DNA of 64,000 bases, taken from assembly GCF_000182925.2 (NCBI RefSeq), contig NC_026505.1, positions 3,968,001-4,032,000 on the forward strand. The letters run 5' to 3'. The stretch is from Neurospora crassa OR74A (lineage: Eukaryota > Ascomycota > Sordariomycetes > Sordariales > Sordariaceae). The notes below the pieces were generated by a model, which was not told the DNA's origin, searched no databases, and was given only the letters and a program-made list of their open reading frames with translations. This document shows, piece after piece, positions 47,434-57,802 of the stretch; position 1 is the stretch's first letter, and each line of letters begins with the position of its first letter. The position numbers and the translations under genes are program-made.

Positions 47434-47448
47434 TAGGGTTAGGGTTAG
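47434..47448 (+). promoter_or_regulatory. Telomere-repeat-like motif (telobox)
   Basis: TAGGGTTAGGGTTAG, matching the TTAGGG repeat of Neurospora telomeres, in a divergent promoter. Such interstitial motifs are bound by Myb-type telobox factors (Tbf1/Teb1) in yeasts; use here is inference. Confidence 0.7.
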
Positions 47449-47613
47449 AATGGATGAAAGTCACTCATTGGACAATTCTCCTCGAAAAGCGCACAGTGCA
47501 TCGAACGCATAAGTTATGCACCCGCCCATGACAGCCCGCAAGGTCCGGCACCGTACTTGATGCAGGACTGGAATCATGAGTGCGCTAGCGCATTCGCGTC
47601 GCGATCCCACTTT

Positions 47614-47619
47614 ACGCGT
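47614..47619 (+). promoter_or_regulatory. MluI cell-cycle box (MCB) upstream of CDT1
   Basis: Exact ACGCGT with a neighbouring TCGCG pair at 47592-47605. MCB is the binding site of the Mbp1-Swi6/Cdc10 (MBF) factor that drives G1/S genes. Confidence 0.6.
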
Positions 47620-47901
47620 GAATAAGTACTAGTTAACCGCGTCTCGCTCACCAACCTGAAGACCCCTGTCCCAACCTTCTTGTCTTGGCTCTCTGCTACC
47701 TCGCACTTCGTCAAAATCCACTTGCTCCAGTATTTTGTTGCTGCAACATCCGTTATCCAAACAATGGTTTCTGGTGCCAGCCTTCAAGCTACAAAACTTA
47801 TCTCCATCTTACCGTTATACCACAGCAACATTCATCTCTATCCTCTCCATAAAAGAGCTCATAGCGAAACATCAACATAACCGACGACAACATCCTCAAT
47901 C

Positions 47902-49488
47902 ATGCCCGGCGCGACTTCCCGCAACACACGCTCCGCCCGTGGGAAGCTTAACCCGAGTGAACAAGCTCATTCTCCCGATCTTAACGACTTCGCCCGTCTT
48001 GCCAAAATCCAACAGAGCCCCAGCAAAGACAGCACTCTGAAGAAGCGCGCCCAAGCCGAAACAACCCGCACTTCCTCGATAGAGATTGTCCTCAGTTCAA
48101 GAAAGAGAAAAGTCACCGATGGCTCTGATCTCGAGTCTTCGCCAACCATCTCCAAGAAACTCCGCCAGAAGAGCGATGACACAAAGGACAGCGAGAACAT
48201 TGCTCCTTGCGAGACTCCCTGCAGGAGGAAGAAGACCGTAAGGTTTGAGGACACCGCGTCTGTCAAGATCGAGCACAACAACGGAAACAAGAAGCTGGAC
48301 TTCAAAGCCATACCGAACTTCTCTGCGCCAGCCGTCTCCGTAAATCGAAAGCGGCGATTGCTTGAGGAAGACGACGAGCCCTTATACAAGAATAACTACG
48401 ATGCCACAGAAGCCGAGACACTACTGGAACGCCTGGCTCTCCAAACACCAGCGAAGAGAAGGTCGAAACATCATGTTGGCGAAAGCAGTGAGCACGACCT
48501 CCCGCGAGAGCTCGTCCAGCTGCTTGACCTCCAAGCCGCATTTCTCAAAACTTACACCATGCAACTGGCTCATAACGGCTCCAACTTGCCGGTTGATCTG
48601 CGCACACTTTTGCCCAGTGTCACCCGAACCTGGGGCAAGCGCAAGGTGACGATCGAGGATATCCAGCGCTACATCGGCGTTCTGAACTGGGTATCCTCAT
48701 CCTCGAAGCCCACCACCACCACAGCAACCACCTCACCTTCGAAAGCCCCTTTCTACCTCTCCGACTATGGTCGCGGCAAGATCTGCATTGAGCTACACGA
48801 AAGCCATTCAGGCCCTCTCCTGGAACACAAGCTGAACATGGACTTCGAGTCCAACCTCCGGGCTCTCTGGCACTCGCGCCGACCAGGGCAAGTCGCCTCT
48901 CTCTTCCTCAGCACGCTTCCGCAAGCACCAATCAAGGCCTGCGCCTCGGCCATCAAAGCCGCCTCCCTCTCAAACAAGAACCAGCGTACCCTCGAAGAAC
49001 TCAAGAATGGCGTCGTCCGCAAGCAACAATTGCAACAAGAAAAGCAGCAGCAGCAGCCCACAACCCCTGCCCCTTCCCTCAAACCCGACAGCACCAAACT
49101 CTCCCTTCTCGACCGTATCCGTTTCAAAGAGAACCAGGCCGCCCTCGCCGCTTTGAGCGGTCCCTCGGTCGCCGAGATCCAGCGCCGTGCGGCGCTACAG
49201 CGCGCAGAGGACGTGGCGGCGGTGATCGGGATGCTCTGCACGGCCACGGGCGCACAGGCGCGCATGGCGTTCACCATGACGGCGCTGCTGGTCAAGCTCA
49301 AGGATTCGCTGCGGACGCCTATCTCGCAGGAGGACGCGGCAGGGTGCGTACGGCTGTTGGCGAGTGAGGTGGCGCCGCAATGGCTGAAGATCGTGACAGT
49401 GGGCGGAAGGGAGAATGTTGTGGTGCAAACGGCGTTGCAGCCGAGCAAGATGGAGGTTGGGCAAAAGGTTAAGGTTCTGTTGGGTTAG
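47902..49488 (+). CDS. cdt1: DNA replication licensing factor CDT1
   Basis: Single exon, 528 aa. Cdt1 brings the MCM2-7 helicase to ORC/Cdc6 at origins in G1. The first ~190 residues are basic and disordered, with Ser/Thr-Pro sites and clusters such as SSRKRK and NRKRRLL that can act as nuclear signals. Residues ~200-330 match the middle winged-helix domain, with LPRELVQLLDLQAAFLKTYT and TWGKRKVTIEDIQRYIGVLN. Residues ~398-525 match the C-terminal MCM-binding winged helix, with SLLDRIRFKENQ at the start. A Gln-rich linker (QQLQQEKQQQQ) separates them. Length agrees with fungal Cdt1. The ATG lies in CAATCATGCCC, first in the open frame, after a leader containing CAACA words. Upstream MCB motifs suggest G1/S expression. 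No metazoan-type geminin is expected. Confidence 0.88.
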   Translation: MPGATSRNTRSARGKLNPSEQAHSPDLNDFARLAKIQQSPSKDSTLKKRAQAETTRTSSIEIVLSSRKRKVTDGSDLESSPTISKKLRQKSDDTKDSENIAPCETPCRRKKTVRFEDTASVKIEHNNGNKKLDFKAIPNFSAPAVSVNRKRRLLEEDDEPLYKNNYDATEAETLLERLALQTPAKRRSKHHVGESSEHDLPRELVQLLDLQAAFLKTYTMQLAHNGSNLPVDLRTLLPSVTRTWGKRKVTIEDIQRYIGVLNWVSSSSKPTTTTATTSPSKAPFYLSDYGRGKICIELHESHSGPLLEHKLNMDFESNLRALWHSRRPGQVASLFLSTLPQAPIKACASAIKAASLSNKNQRTLEELKNGVVRKQQLQQEKQQQQPTTPAPSLKPDSTKLSLLDRIRFKENQAALAALSGPSVAEIQRRAALQRAEDVAAVIGMLCTATGAQARMAFTMTALLVKLKDSLRTPISQEDAAGCVRLLASEVAPQWLKIVTVGGRENVVVQTALQPSKMEVGQKVKVLLG

Positions 49489-50287
49489 ATGTGCGGTAAA
49501 CCGTGAGGAATGTGGGCGACGCTCATGATAAAGAACGAGGAAATGATCTTACGACCAAAGGTCTGGTGTTGCAAGAAAGAAGAGTGGTTAACGACCTGAG
49601 GCGTGTGATAGTGTTAAGGAGTTTTGGAGTTTGCTTGGCTGCTGAATATATACCCGTATTGTAACCTTTTGGACTCTGAGATATGGAGCATTTGGTGTTA
49701 TCGAGTGGCACAATTTTGAGAGATTGGCATACCTGGCGTTGAATCAGTTGAACACTGCAGTAGGCAAAGCATGTATGGCATAGACGACGAGACAGACACA
49801 GCGTGGTGTAGACTGATTGAAAACGAATTCAAAAGAAAAAAAAGGGGGGTCTATTTCATCCCAACGTCTATCGCAGAACAAAGGACCCGTGATATCTTTC
49901 AGCAAACGCCTTCCCTCCGAGAAAGCAATATAAGCAATCCCTTCCAAAAGTGCAAGACACCCTCGCTGAATGTAGATGTATGCAAATAAAAAACCAGGTC
50001 ATCGGCGCATATTCTTATGATGTTGTGCCCTTTGACCCTCCCTCCTCATCATCATCCATCATGCAGGCAACAGGATCCGCCTTGTTGCGTTCATGCCACC
50101 CCTCTTTCCGCTCTTCGATTACAAATGTGTAGTAGCAACGCTCCCCGGGGCACCAGCCCCAGTCAAGCGCGGGGGTTTTGCCGCGAATCAGGATACGGTC
50201 CCGTGTTGGCTAAATATGGCCTCGGTACCGCCACCTGGGGGCGCAAACACCCCTATGCGAGAGATGGTTTCATCAAAAGAAACACGC
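49489..50287. other. Convergent 3' region between CDT1 and MBF1
   Basis: About 0.8 kb between two convergent stops; presumably both 3' UTRs. No coding sequence supported. Confidence 0.55.
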
Positions 50288-50868
50288 TCACTTCTTCTCC
50301 TTCTTCTCGAACTTGGGCTTGCCGATGTCGGAACCGCGAAGCTTGACATTGAGGACACGCTCGAGGTTGCCGAGGAGCTTCTGGTCGGGAACACCCTCGC
50401 CGCGCTCATACTGGGCAATGATAGCCTGGGTAGAGTTGCAGCGAGTGGCAAGCTCCTTCTGGGTCATGGCCTTGTCGCCGATCATGATGGCGCTGCGAGC
50501 CTTCTGGATGGCGGCACCGACCTCTTTGCTGACGGTCTTGGGCTTGACGATGTCGTCGGAGCGGTCAACCATTGTTAGGCGCTGGCCCTCAACACCGGGC
50601 TTGGAAGCCTGTGGGAAAACAGACCAGTTAGTATTGGCGACGATGATATTTGCAACGCAGCTAGCGTGGCTGCAAACCAGGGAGGATGGGAACATGAGGC
50701 ACATACAGTGTTACCGGCAGCATACTTCTTCTCGGTGGCGATGATATTCCCACTGCGCTGAGCAGCGTTAAGAGCAGACTTGCCGCGGACAACAGTCTCG
50801 CGGGGCCCAGCACCACCACGGCTGACGTTCTTGCCGATCTTGACAGCGTCGGTATCCCAGGCAGACAT
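50288..50868 (-). CDS. mbf1: Multiprotein bridging factor 1
   Basis: Two exons on the minus strand, 50868-50707 and 50608-50288, 160 aa; the 98-nt intron (GTATGT..CCCACAG) joins KKYAAGNT to ASKPGVEG. The N-terminal MBF1 domain begins [20 protein letters not shown]; residues ~85-140 are a Cro/C1-type helix-turn-helix with [20 protein letters not shown] and [10 protein letters not shown]. The tail is Lys-rich ([10 protein letters not shown]). MBF1 bridges bZIP activators such as Gcn4 and TBP and also acts on stalled or collided ribosomes. Length and motif order are as in other fungi. Not to be confused with the MBF cell-cycle factor. Confidence 0.96.
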
Positions 50869-52049
50869 TGTGATTGAGTTTAGTTGGTTGTCGGTAGATG
50901 TGGTTGAAAGGGCTGAAGTTCTTGTCAAAGTGGAAATTGGCGTCGTAATTACAGAGTACGCAAGAAAAGGAAGAGGATTGCTGAGTGACGATGGTGGGGT
51001 GGCTGTTGCGTCTTGAGAAATATAAATGGAAGTTGCCAGGTGGAGAGGCAGGAGTGGATTCAGGGAATTCAGGGCCCTATGTGACGCTATGTCCTTTTAC
51101 GTAGCGGCGAACGTGACCGTTGGTTTTGGTGATGGAAAATGGGGAGAAAAGGATGGATTACGAGTTCTGTTGCTCGCCAGTTGATTCAAATACTGTTTAT
51201 AGAAAGCAATGAGAGCGAGTGCGAGGCAAAGTTGACAAAGAAGTTTATGAGTATTGCAACTTGTCTTTTGTCAGCTGTGATCACTGTATCAGCCACTCGA
51301 CACCCGCCGGTGAGGCTGTCCCGCTCGCCGAAACATGCGATACGTGGATGGAATGCGATGGGCTGCCGTCGAACATTGGCACGGCCGGCGGCACTGGCTG
51401 CGATGGCGAGTGATGACTCGAACGGCCAGAGGTCCAGAGCGACTTCCCCCGCCACATTGGGGCTGGTTCATGGCTTCCAGGAAGTTCTCATTGGTCAGGT
51501 TTGCCTCTTCGTGCACAAAGTGGAGAGGCCTGGAGCCCGCGCACAGTGACCGACGCGACGACTGCTTCAGTTCCTTTCGGCGGGTTTTGCGGCAGGAACC
51601 ATGACGCTCCAGAGTGGATCCTTCGTTGCCTTCACTCCCCTCAGGCCATCGTGATCTGGTCAGATCCTCATCCCGATGTGGAACTTAAGAACAATCGATG
51701 GCGATGGATGCTCCGTCCGGCGTGTTTCACACATCGTGAAAACAATCAGTCCGTGGCATCGGTGCCCTTATTGTCTCACTGCGATACTCCACGGTTGTCC
51801 GATTTTGTCATTCGGATAAGGACATGAAATTCACTATGTAGTCTACGTGGAAACGTGAATGCGTCCATGAAATCGAAGAACAGGTGGAGACTTCACCAGT
51901 TCAGTCTGCCCGGACCCGACTGGACATTGAACAGCTGAGCAGTCGAGGTGCCTGAATTGACTACGGGCGCTTGTTCCTTAGCTCCCTTTTCCCCACAAAC
52001 CAAGACCCGTGATAGGTAAAGTCGAGCTCACGAGCATTCACGACAAAGA

Positions 52050-52076
52050 GGTTTGGATGGAAATTCCATCCAAACC
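52050..52076. repeat. 27-bp palindrome (13-bp arms, 1-nt centre)
   Basis: GGTTTGGATGGAA, a single A at 52063, then TTCCATCCAAACC: both arms are fully complementary. Could extrude as a cruciform or be a dimeric factor site; it lies 413 bp before the DUF1365 ATG. Confidence 0.92.
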
Positions 52077-52352
52077 CCTCTCTCTTGCCTGTTGCGCCTT
52101 CTCTTGCCGATTAACCGGCGTTCGTCGCTCCTTCCGCGGGGAAGAAACTGAAGTCAACCGCGTGGCAGGTCGACGTAGTCTAGATCAGTTGGCGTTAGTC
52201 ACATATTATTCGTGAAGGTGGTGAGATGGGTCAATAATAGGTGTAGACGGCAAGATGAATGGATGGCGCTTATTGTGAGTGTCCATCAAGGTCCTCATGC
52301 GGAGCGACGCCGACCTAATATTTAAGTTCCTCCGTTCTCCCTCACCATCAGG

Positions 52353-52383
52353 CTTCCACTCTCGTTCAACCAAAGAGTGGAAG
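52353..52383 (+). repeat. Perfect 10-bp stem-loop upstream of the DUF1365 gene
   Basis: CTTCCACTCT (52353-52362) and AGAGTGGAAG (52374-52383) are exact inverted repeats with an 11-nt loop. If transcribed it would form a stable hairpin in the leader; otherwise a dyad factor site in the core promoter. Confidence 0.9.
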
Positions 52384-52488
52384 TAGGTAGGTATTTACAC
52401 ACTCCCGTCAGGGACCTAATTTCATTTCGACCTTCCCAGGTAGGCGGGCATCTGCATTTCTCTCATTCCTTCAACTCTTATTTCTCCT

Positions 52489-54411
52489 ATGAATGGCCTA
52501 TCTGGGATAGCCGCAGTCGGCTCTCTCGTCAACTACGTCGGCTTTCTTACTCTCTACGCCGGTTTCTTTGATGCGACGCTGCTGGTCTTTTTCATTCTCG
52601 TTCGCAATGGCTTCTTCGGCGAAACCACAGTCGAGATATATGCAAGAGCTGCGAAAATATTGGCCGTCGTCGCAATCGTTTTCCTTCTTTTTCAGCTCCT
52701 CCAGCTCTTCCGGCTTCGATGGACAAGTGTCGAAATTTCAAAATGGGATGGAGCTGGACAAATTCTTCTTCTGCCATGTCGCACGACGCATACGAGACTT
52801 AGCCCGAAAAGCCACACATTCTCCTACGCCTATCTTGTCGTTGGAGTTCCTGTCGGCTACCGAGGTAACGCAGCCAACATGGTTTCGGTCGGAGTCAAAC
52901 AAATATCGGACTGGACCTCATGGTTCTCGTCATCGTCACGGCTGCAAAAGGGATGGTTCGACGTGGATGCCTCTGACTATCTGCAACGCCAGAGCGGGGA
53001 GCTGACCCTGCGTGAGAAGCTCGATAGTTACCTTCAAACTCAGGTATGCAAACTTGCACTCTCCCTGCGAGGTGTTCGCTGACCCATCTAGGGAGTTGAT
53101 CCGGCAACATACCCTCATGCCTACTTGGTTACAGCAGCTCGATTCCTCTGTTATCATTTCAACCCTGTTTCCTTCTGGTACCTCTACGATTCGCACAAAT
53201 CACTAGCCGCCATGATCCTGGAAGTGAACAATACCTTCGGTGAACGACACATGTACTTTTTGAAAAGAGATCATCAATCGAGTTGCTTGAACTATCACCT
53301 GCAAAGCAACCCGGCGGATCATGAGAATCAGACCCCGGGCGCGATAAATGAGCGGGCCAATGGAATTCCCTTCACACAAACATGGCCAAAGGTCTTCCAT
53401 GTGTCGCCATTCAACTCACGCCAAGGATATTATTCCATGACAGCCACCGACCCCTTGAGCCCACGCAACAATGGAAAACCCATAGTCAATGTCACTATAA
53501 GACTTTCAACGTCGAAAGGCCACGACAAATTGGTGGCAAGCCTTCATCATGAAGGCCCGGCCATTGACCCGTGTGCCATGACCACTTACCAAAAAGCCAG
53601 ATTCATAGGATCCTGGGGATGGGTAGGCTTTGCCACTGCCCCTCGTATCCTCTTTCAAGCTCGCGCGCTCTTCTTCTACCGCCAACTTCATATTTGGTTT
53701 CGTCCGGAGCCTTCCAAGGGGACCATCGCTCGGAACGCCAATCCCATTGAGTCGCAACTAGAGAAGATTTTCCGAAGATTTTTGCGGCATCTGGTTGAAA
53801 AGGCGGCCATTCCTCTTGAGGTCAGCTACATTGCCAGCGGAATAGCCCATGATACTGAAAGGATGCTCTCTCCTGAGGCCGCTGACGGCAAGCGCAGCAT
53901 TGAGAGGCTTGATTTCAAGGTCCTCACGCCTGCATTCTACTCGAGATTTGTGTACTACGCACACGACATCGAGGCCTTCTTCAGTGAGATGAACGAAAAC
54001 TGCACCATATGGTTGTCCAACCCAAAAGTCTTACCCGCGCTGGCTCTGCGGAAAACATTTCCGCCACCGCTGAGCATCACAAATCCCTGGGAATTCTTGG
54101 CCTTCAAGTGCATTCAACGCCTGCGAAGACGACCCGACTCCATCGAGAGGCCACTGACTTCGAACGCAGTCCCACGTACAAGACGAGCAGCAGTTGATAT
54201 CCGAAATTTCCGTCCTTCGTTCATGGATGCCTACGTCTTGACACACGAGGATCCTGCCACTAAAGCCGCGTATAAGGAGTGCGTCTTAAAACTGTTCTTA
54301 GCGGACAGGATTGCATTCGGATATGTATCAGTTCTCGAAGTCCAGCGATTCGTGGCATTGGCGTGGTTCGCATGGATGCTCGCATGGCCCCCTTGGCGTG
54401 GCAGTTGCTAA
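52489..54411 (+). CDS. DUF1365 membrane-associated protein
   Basis: Two exons, 52489-53043 and 53092-54411, 624 aa. The intron is only 48 nt (GTATGC, branch GCTGAC, ATCTAG) and joins SYLQTQ to GVDPATYPHAYLV. Two hydrophobic segments occupy residues ~5-40 and ~53-75, pointing to membrane anchoring near the N-terminus. The DUF1365 region starts ~residue 90 with CRTTHTRLSPKSHTFSYAYL, and continues through CYHFNPVSFWYLYD, NNTFGERHMYFL and KVFHVSPFN. The family's bacterial members sit beside cyclopropane-fatty-acid synthase-like genes, so a lipid role is suspected, but no reaction is established. Here the neighbours (MBF1, GFA protein) give no functional hint. The C-terminal 200 residues are less conserved and Arg-rich. 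Confidence 0.88.
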
Positions 54412-56359
54412 CAGAGATCTATTGTCGAGGGGGCGCCGTGCTGAATCTGCGGGCGATAAGGGGAATAGGGGACATCCATTTTATGGTCGGGAAGAATGAC
54501 TTGGGGTTGTGATGGCGTAATTGAAGGATGCTGGAATTGTTGCTGGGACTGATGGTGCGCCTCTTCGGCACCGAATCTTTGGCTTGCTGTCGAGGGTAAG
54601 GAAGAGGTTATCACGTTTCCAAAAGCACCACTGTCAAAGCTAAGTGCAGCATACATTGCTAACATTTGCGGTCAGTATTCTGGATGTTTGGGAATCAATG
54701 ACTAACCGACAGGCTACTCCTTCCAGCTTGGAGCTTGATGGATGCCAGCAATTGACTATGGGAGTTGACAGACCGTTCCACCATTCGGAGTTTGGGTTCG
54801 TACAAAGTCCATCAAGGCGGAGTTCTGATTCCATAGCCCGACACCGAGTATGTGAGATATGGAGGGTATCTGGATTCCGAGTAGCGACAGCTCCACTGTA
54901 TTCCTTTGTTGCGTGGGATTATAGCCCTCGGAAGCAAGGTAAGCGTAGCAGAGAGGTGCCGGTTACACTGACCAGACTCGAAGCTGGATGTTATCAATTC
55001 CAAATCATGATGCGGGAAACACAGTGTTTCGGCATCTATGCTTGCGCATCCCCCCTGTATTAACAGCCAGCTAAGAGTAAGCAGTCTCCAGCTGTGGAGC
55101 TCCGTTTACCGGCATCCCCAACGCGGGGTTCAAACAGGACAATGACAAATTCAGTCGGTCAAGCTTAACAGCCTTGCGAGCTTCCAAATACTCCAGATAA
55201 TGCATTACCTTGACAAATATTGGAATTTGGTTTTGGGATCATCGCCCTTTTGCGTTACCTCGGGCCATGGTTCATTCGTCGCGGAAGTTCTGGTTTCTTG
55301 AGGTTCACGGCGAACTCTCTCATATCCCGGAAAGGCCCTCATTCCTTCACCCCACTGCCGCAGGTGCTGTGCCTCTTGCCTTCACTTTGTCCTGTCGATG
55401 TGGGATATCTGAGGCAGCTAACGCCGCTTCCATCATCTAGTACACCGGATGAAATACACGTATTTCAAAGGACCTCGATTGCTGTCATTAGAGGTTGGGT
55501 AGCTACATGGATGCTATTTGAGAACTGGTTAGCAAATGAGGCTTTGAAGCATTCGGAGACTACACTTCAACCTTCGTTGGCGACCTGGCGGATCTGTCAT
55601 GTTGCCTCCGCTAGCACCTACAGTACCCCGTATGCAACTAGTGATTCCTAGGCGACCAACCGAAACCTAAAATGTCAGCCAAAGTCCCATATCTGGGTAC
55701 TCTTGTGTTAGCTTCGGGGATATTCTGGGGAATCTCAATGGCCGGGCGATCATGTACAGATTACTGACATACAGGCCAAGTCAACCCACCCGGGCAACGG
55801 CAACCCCTATTAACCCATGATAATCGTCAAATCGGTATCCGGAACCTCCCACATGAAAGCCCCGCTGCTACTCACCCAGCAGGTGATATTCATATCCAGC
55901 CTCGTAGGAGCTCACCGTCAACTTGCTGTGTTGGGTGGTGACGGAGTGGGGTTTGAGATCCCGGCTGTAGCAGTAAGATTACCATGCGTGCAGCGTGGAA
56001 CCGATCCATCTGTTTTTGAGGCGTGTATGCCAACTCCAGACTTCGGACGGCGAAGGTGTAAGATGGATGGAGCTTCGGGCTTTGATTACGGAGACCATGA
56101 TTTGAGTTTCCCTGATTGATACCTAGGGCGGGGAGCATTGGAGAGCGCTTTGTGCATACGTACCTACCACGTATGCCATGCTCCAGTTTCTATAAAGACT
56201 AAGTGGACTCCTATCTGGAACTCAGTTCTTCATCCATCAGCTTCCTATATAACCTCACCAGCTCTACCCATTCCCTTGTCCTCAACTCTTTCGTTCGGAC
56301 ATCTTCCTCAACTCAAAACCACTTAATTCTTCCAACTCAAACCCCCCACACCCGCCAAC
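54412..56359. other. Intergenic region between DUF1365 and GFA genes
   Basis: About 1.95 kb, both neighbours on the plus strand. ORFs of 139-143 codons (54644-55063, 55220-55651) have no recognised domain and frequent rare codons. The last ~150 nt are pyrimidine-rich and look like the leader of the GFA gene. Confidence 0.5.
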
Positions 56360-57268
56360 ATGCCTCTCACCGGCCACTGCCTTTGCAAGGCTGTCACTTA
56401 CACCGTCAAGGGCACCGAAGAGCCCCTCCTCACTGCCTATGATCACTGCGATGACTGCCAGCGTCAGTCCGGCTCGACCTACTGTAAGTCTGACTTCAAA
56501 AATTAAAATCCCTTCGGGAGGCCTCTCCGCCGAGAATAAGAGGTGGAAAGAAGCGCTCTGATAGCAGTCTTTCTTTTCACCACCGAACTCGGGGTAGTTC
56601 CTCAATGGAGCCAGCTCCTTCTACCCCGCCCCACCCCCGCAATATCTCAACAAGAATCTACATCATTGTTCTGCAGCTGCAGCACAGGGCTTCCATTGGT
56701 CCCAGCTGTGCCAACTTGGTAGCTCCAGCTAGAGCTCCATGGTGAATGGCCGCTAGAATTACCTACCCCTGGCACATAACCCAAACCCTGATATATTCCC
56801 CTCCCCCTTTTTTTCCTTTGCGCTCGCCATGACGGCCAGATTGAGAAACAAGCACGAAAATACTGACGTATTAAACAGCCCTCGTTGCCGTAGTCCTCAA
56901 GGACAAGCTCGAGGTCAACGGCCCCGTCAAGAAGTGGAAGGGCACCGCCGATTCCGGCAACGCCGTCTGGCGCTGGTTCTGCGAGGAGTGCGGCTCTCCC
57001 ATCGCCCACGATCCCGATGCTGCTCCCGAGATCATTGCCCTCAAGGGTGGTTCGCTGTCGACTGAGATCAAGAAGACTCTCAAGCCTGTGCGTTTCCCTT
57101 TTTCCCTCTGTTTCTTTTTTGTTTTGCTTCTCCTTTGAGATTAATTGGCATACAAAAACACATAACTAACTAACAATGACAATATAGGACACCGAGATCT
57201 GGACCAAGAGCAAGCTCCCCTTCTGCCAGGAGCACTTGGCGAAGCCCTTCGAGGGCATGCCCCAGTAA
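56360..57268 (+). CDS. GFA/CENP-V-fold zinc protein (DUF636 family)
   Basis: Three exons, 56360-56483, 56879-57087 and 57188-57268, 137 aa. Intron 1 is long (395 nt, GTAAGT..AAACAG); intron 2 is 100 nt (GTGCGT..ATATAG). Zinc-ligand cysteines are C7 and C9 (GHCLCKAV), C30 and C33 (DHCDDCQRQSG), and C76 and C79 (WFCEECGSPI), the order expected of glutathione-dependent formaldehyde-activating (GFA) enzymes and relatives. Length fits the family. The name implies S-hydroxymethylglutathione formation, but most fungal paralogs are uncharacterised and that activity is disputed even for the type enzyme, so no substrate is assigned. The ATG follows a CAACATGCC context after a CT-rich leader. Confidence 0.92.
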
Positions 57269-57802
57269 TTGGAGCGGCTCCGGGCTTTGGTTATGAGTGA
57301 ATCAGATCCATGGGTGGGCGTTTGAATGATGTAAGAAATGAGATACCTTGGGCGAGCGATTGGTTTTGGGACAGCATACTAGATCTCGGAACCGAGGATG
57401 GTGACGGCGGCGGCGGCGTAGATTATGAATTGAAATTCAAGCACATATGAAAAGAAAACTTTGTACAAGTTTTTGGTGTACAATGAGAAGTGATGATGAA
57501 CATAGTGATGGGCGAGTTAAGTATGTACTATAAGTGAATATGCGGTGAGCCAATTCCCACCACGAAGCATGGAGAAATATAAAAACAGACTCTGATATTG
57601 GTCGCTCTTGCATCTTCATGTCCCTTTTCTTACTGCCAATAGCTCGGTGACTCTTCAGAGAAGGTGAATGCATTATATAACTGTGAGTTTCGCAATGAAA
57701 AGTCTGACATGGCCTCAGTCGTTATTCAAAGAGATGACGCACATCATCCGTCCCCACCGGGGTTCCCCCGTCTCGTCTCATCATCATTACCATCAAATCC
57801 TT
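57269..57802. other. Convergent 3' region between GFA gene and GPI protein
   Basis: About 0.5 kb, presumably two 3' UTRs. No gene seen. Confidence 0.55.

Larger units (their letters stand above)
47089..47901. promoter_or_regulatory. Divergent promoter between dienelactone hydrolase and CDT1
   Basis: About 0.8 kb shared by two outward-reading genes. It has an MluI cell-cycle box ACGCGT at 47614-47619, 283 bp before the CDT1 ATG. Beside it is ATTCGCGTCGCGAT (47592-47605). Two and a half telomere-type repeats, TAGGGTTAGGGTTAG, lie at 47434-47448. The MCB-type sites fit cell-cycle control of CDT1 by MBF, known in fission yeast. Confidence 0.65.
50869..52488. promoter_or_regulatory. Divergent region between MBF1 and the DUF1365 gene
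   Basis: About 1.6 kb shared by two outward genes. No supported coding sequence. Two inverted repeats stand out: a near-perfect 27-bp palindrome at 52050-52076 and a 10-bp stem with an 11-nt loop at 52353-52383, the latter only ~105 nt before the DUF1365 ATG. Confidence 0.6.

Noticed and set aside
48765-49448. 227-codon frame antisense to CDT1
   Set aside because: Shadow of CDT1; the CDT1 frame has clear domain motifs.
54644-55651. 139- and 143-codon frames between DUF1365 and GFA genes
   Set aside because: No recognisable motif, codon use unlike neighbours.
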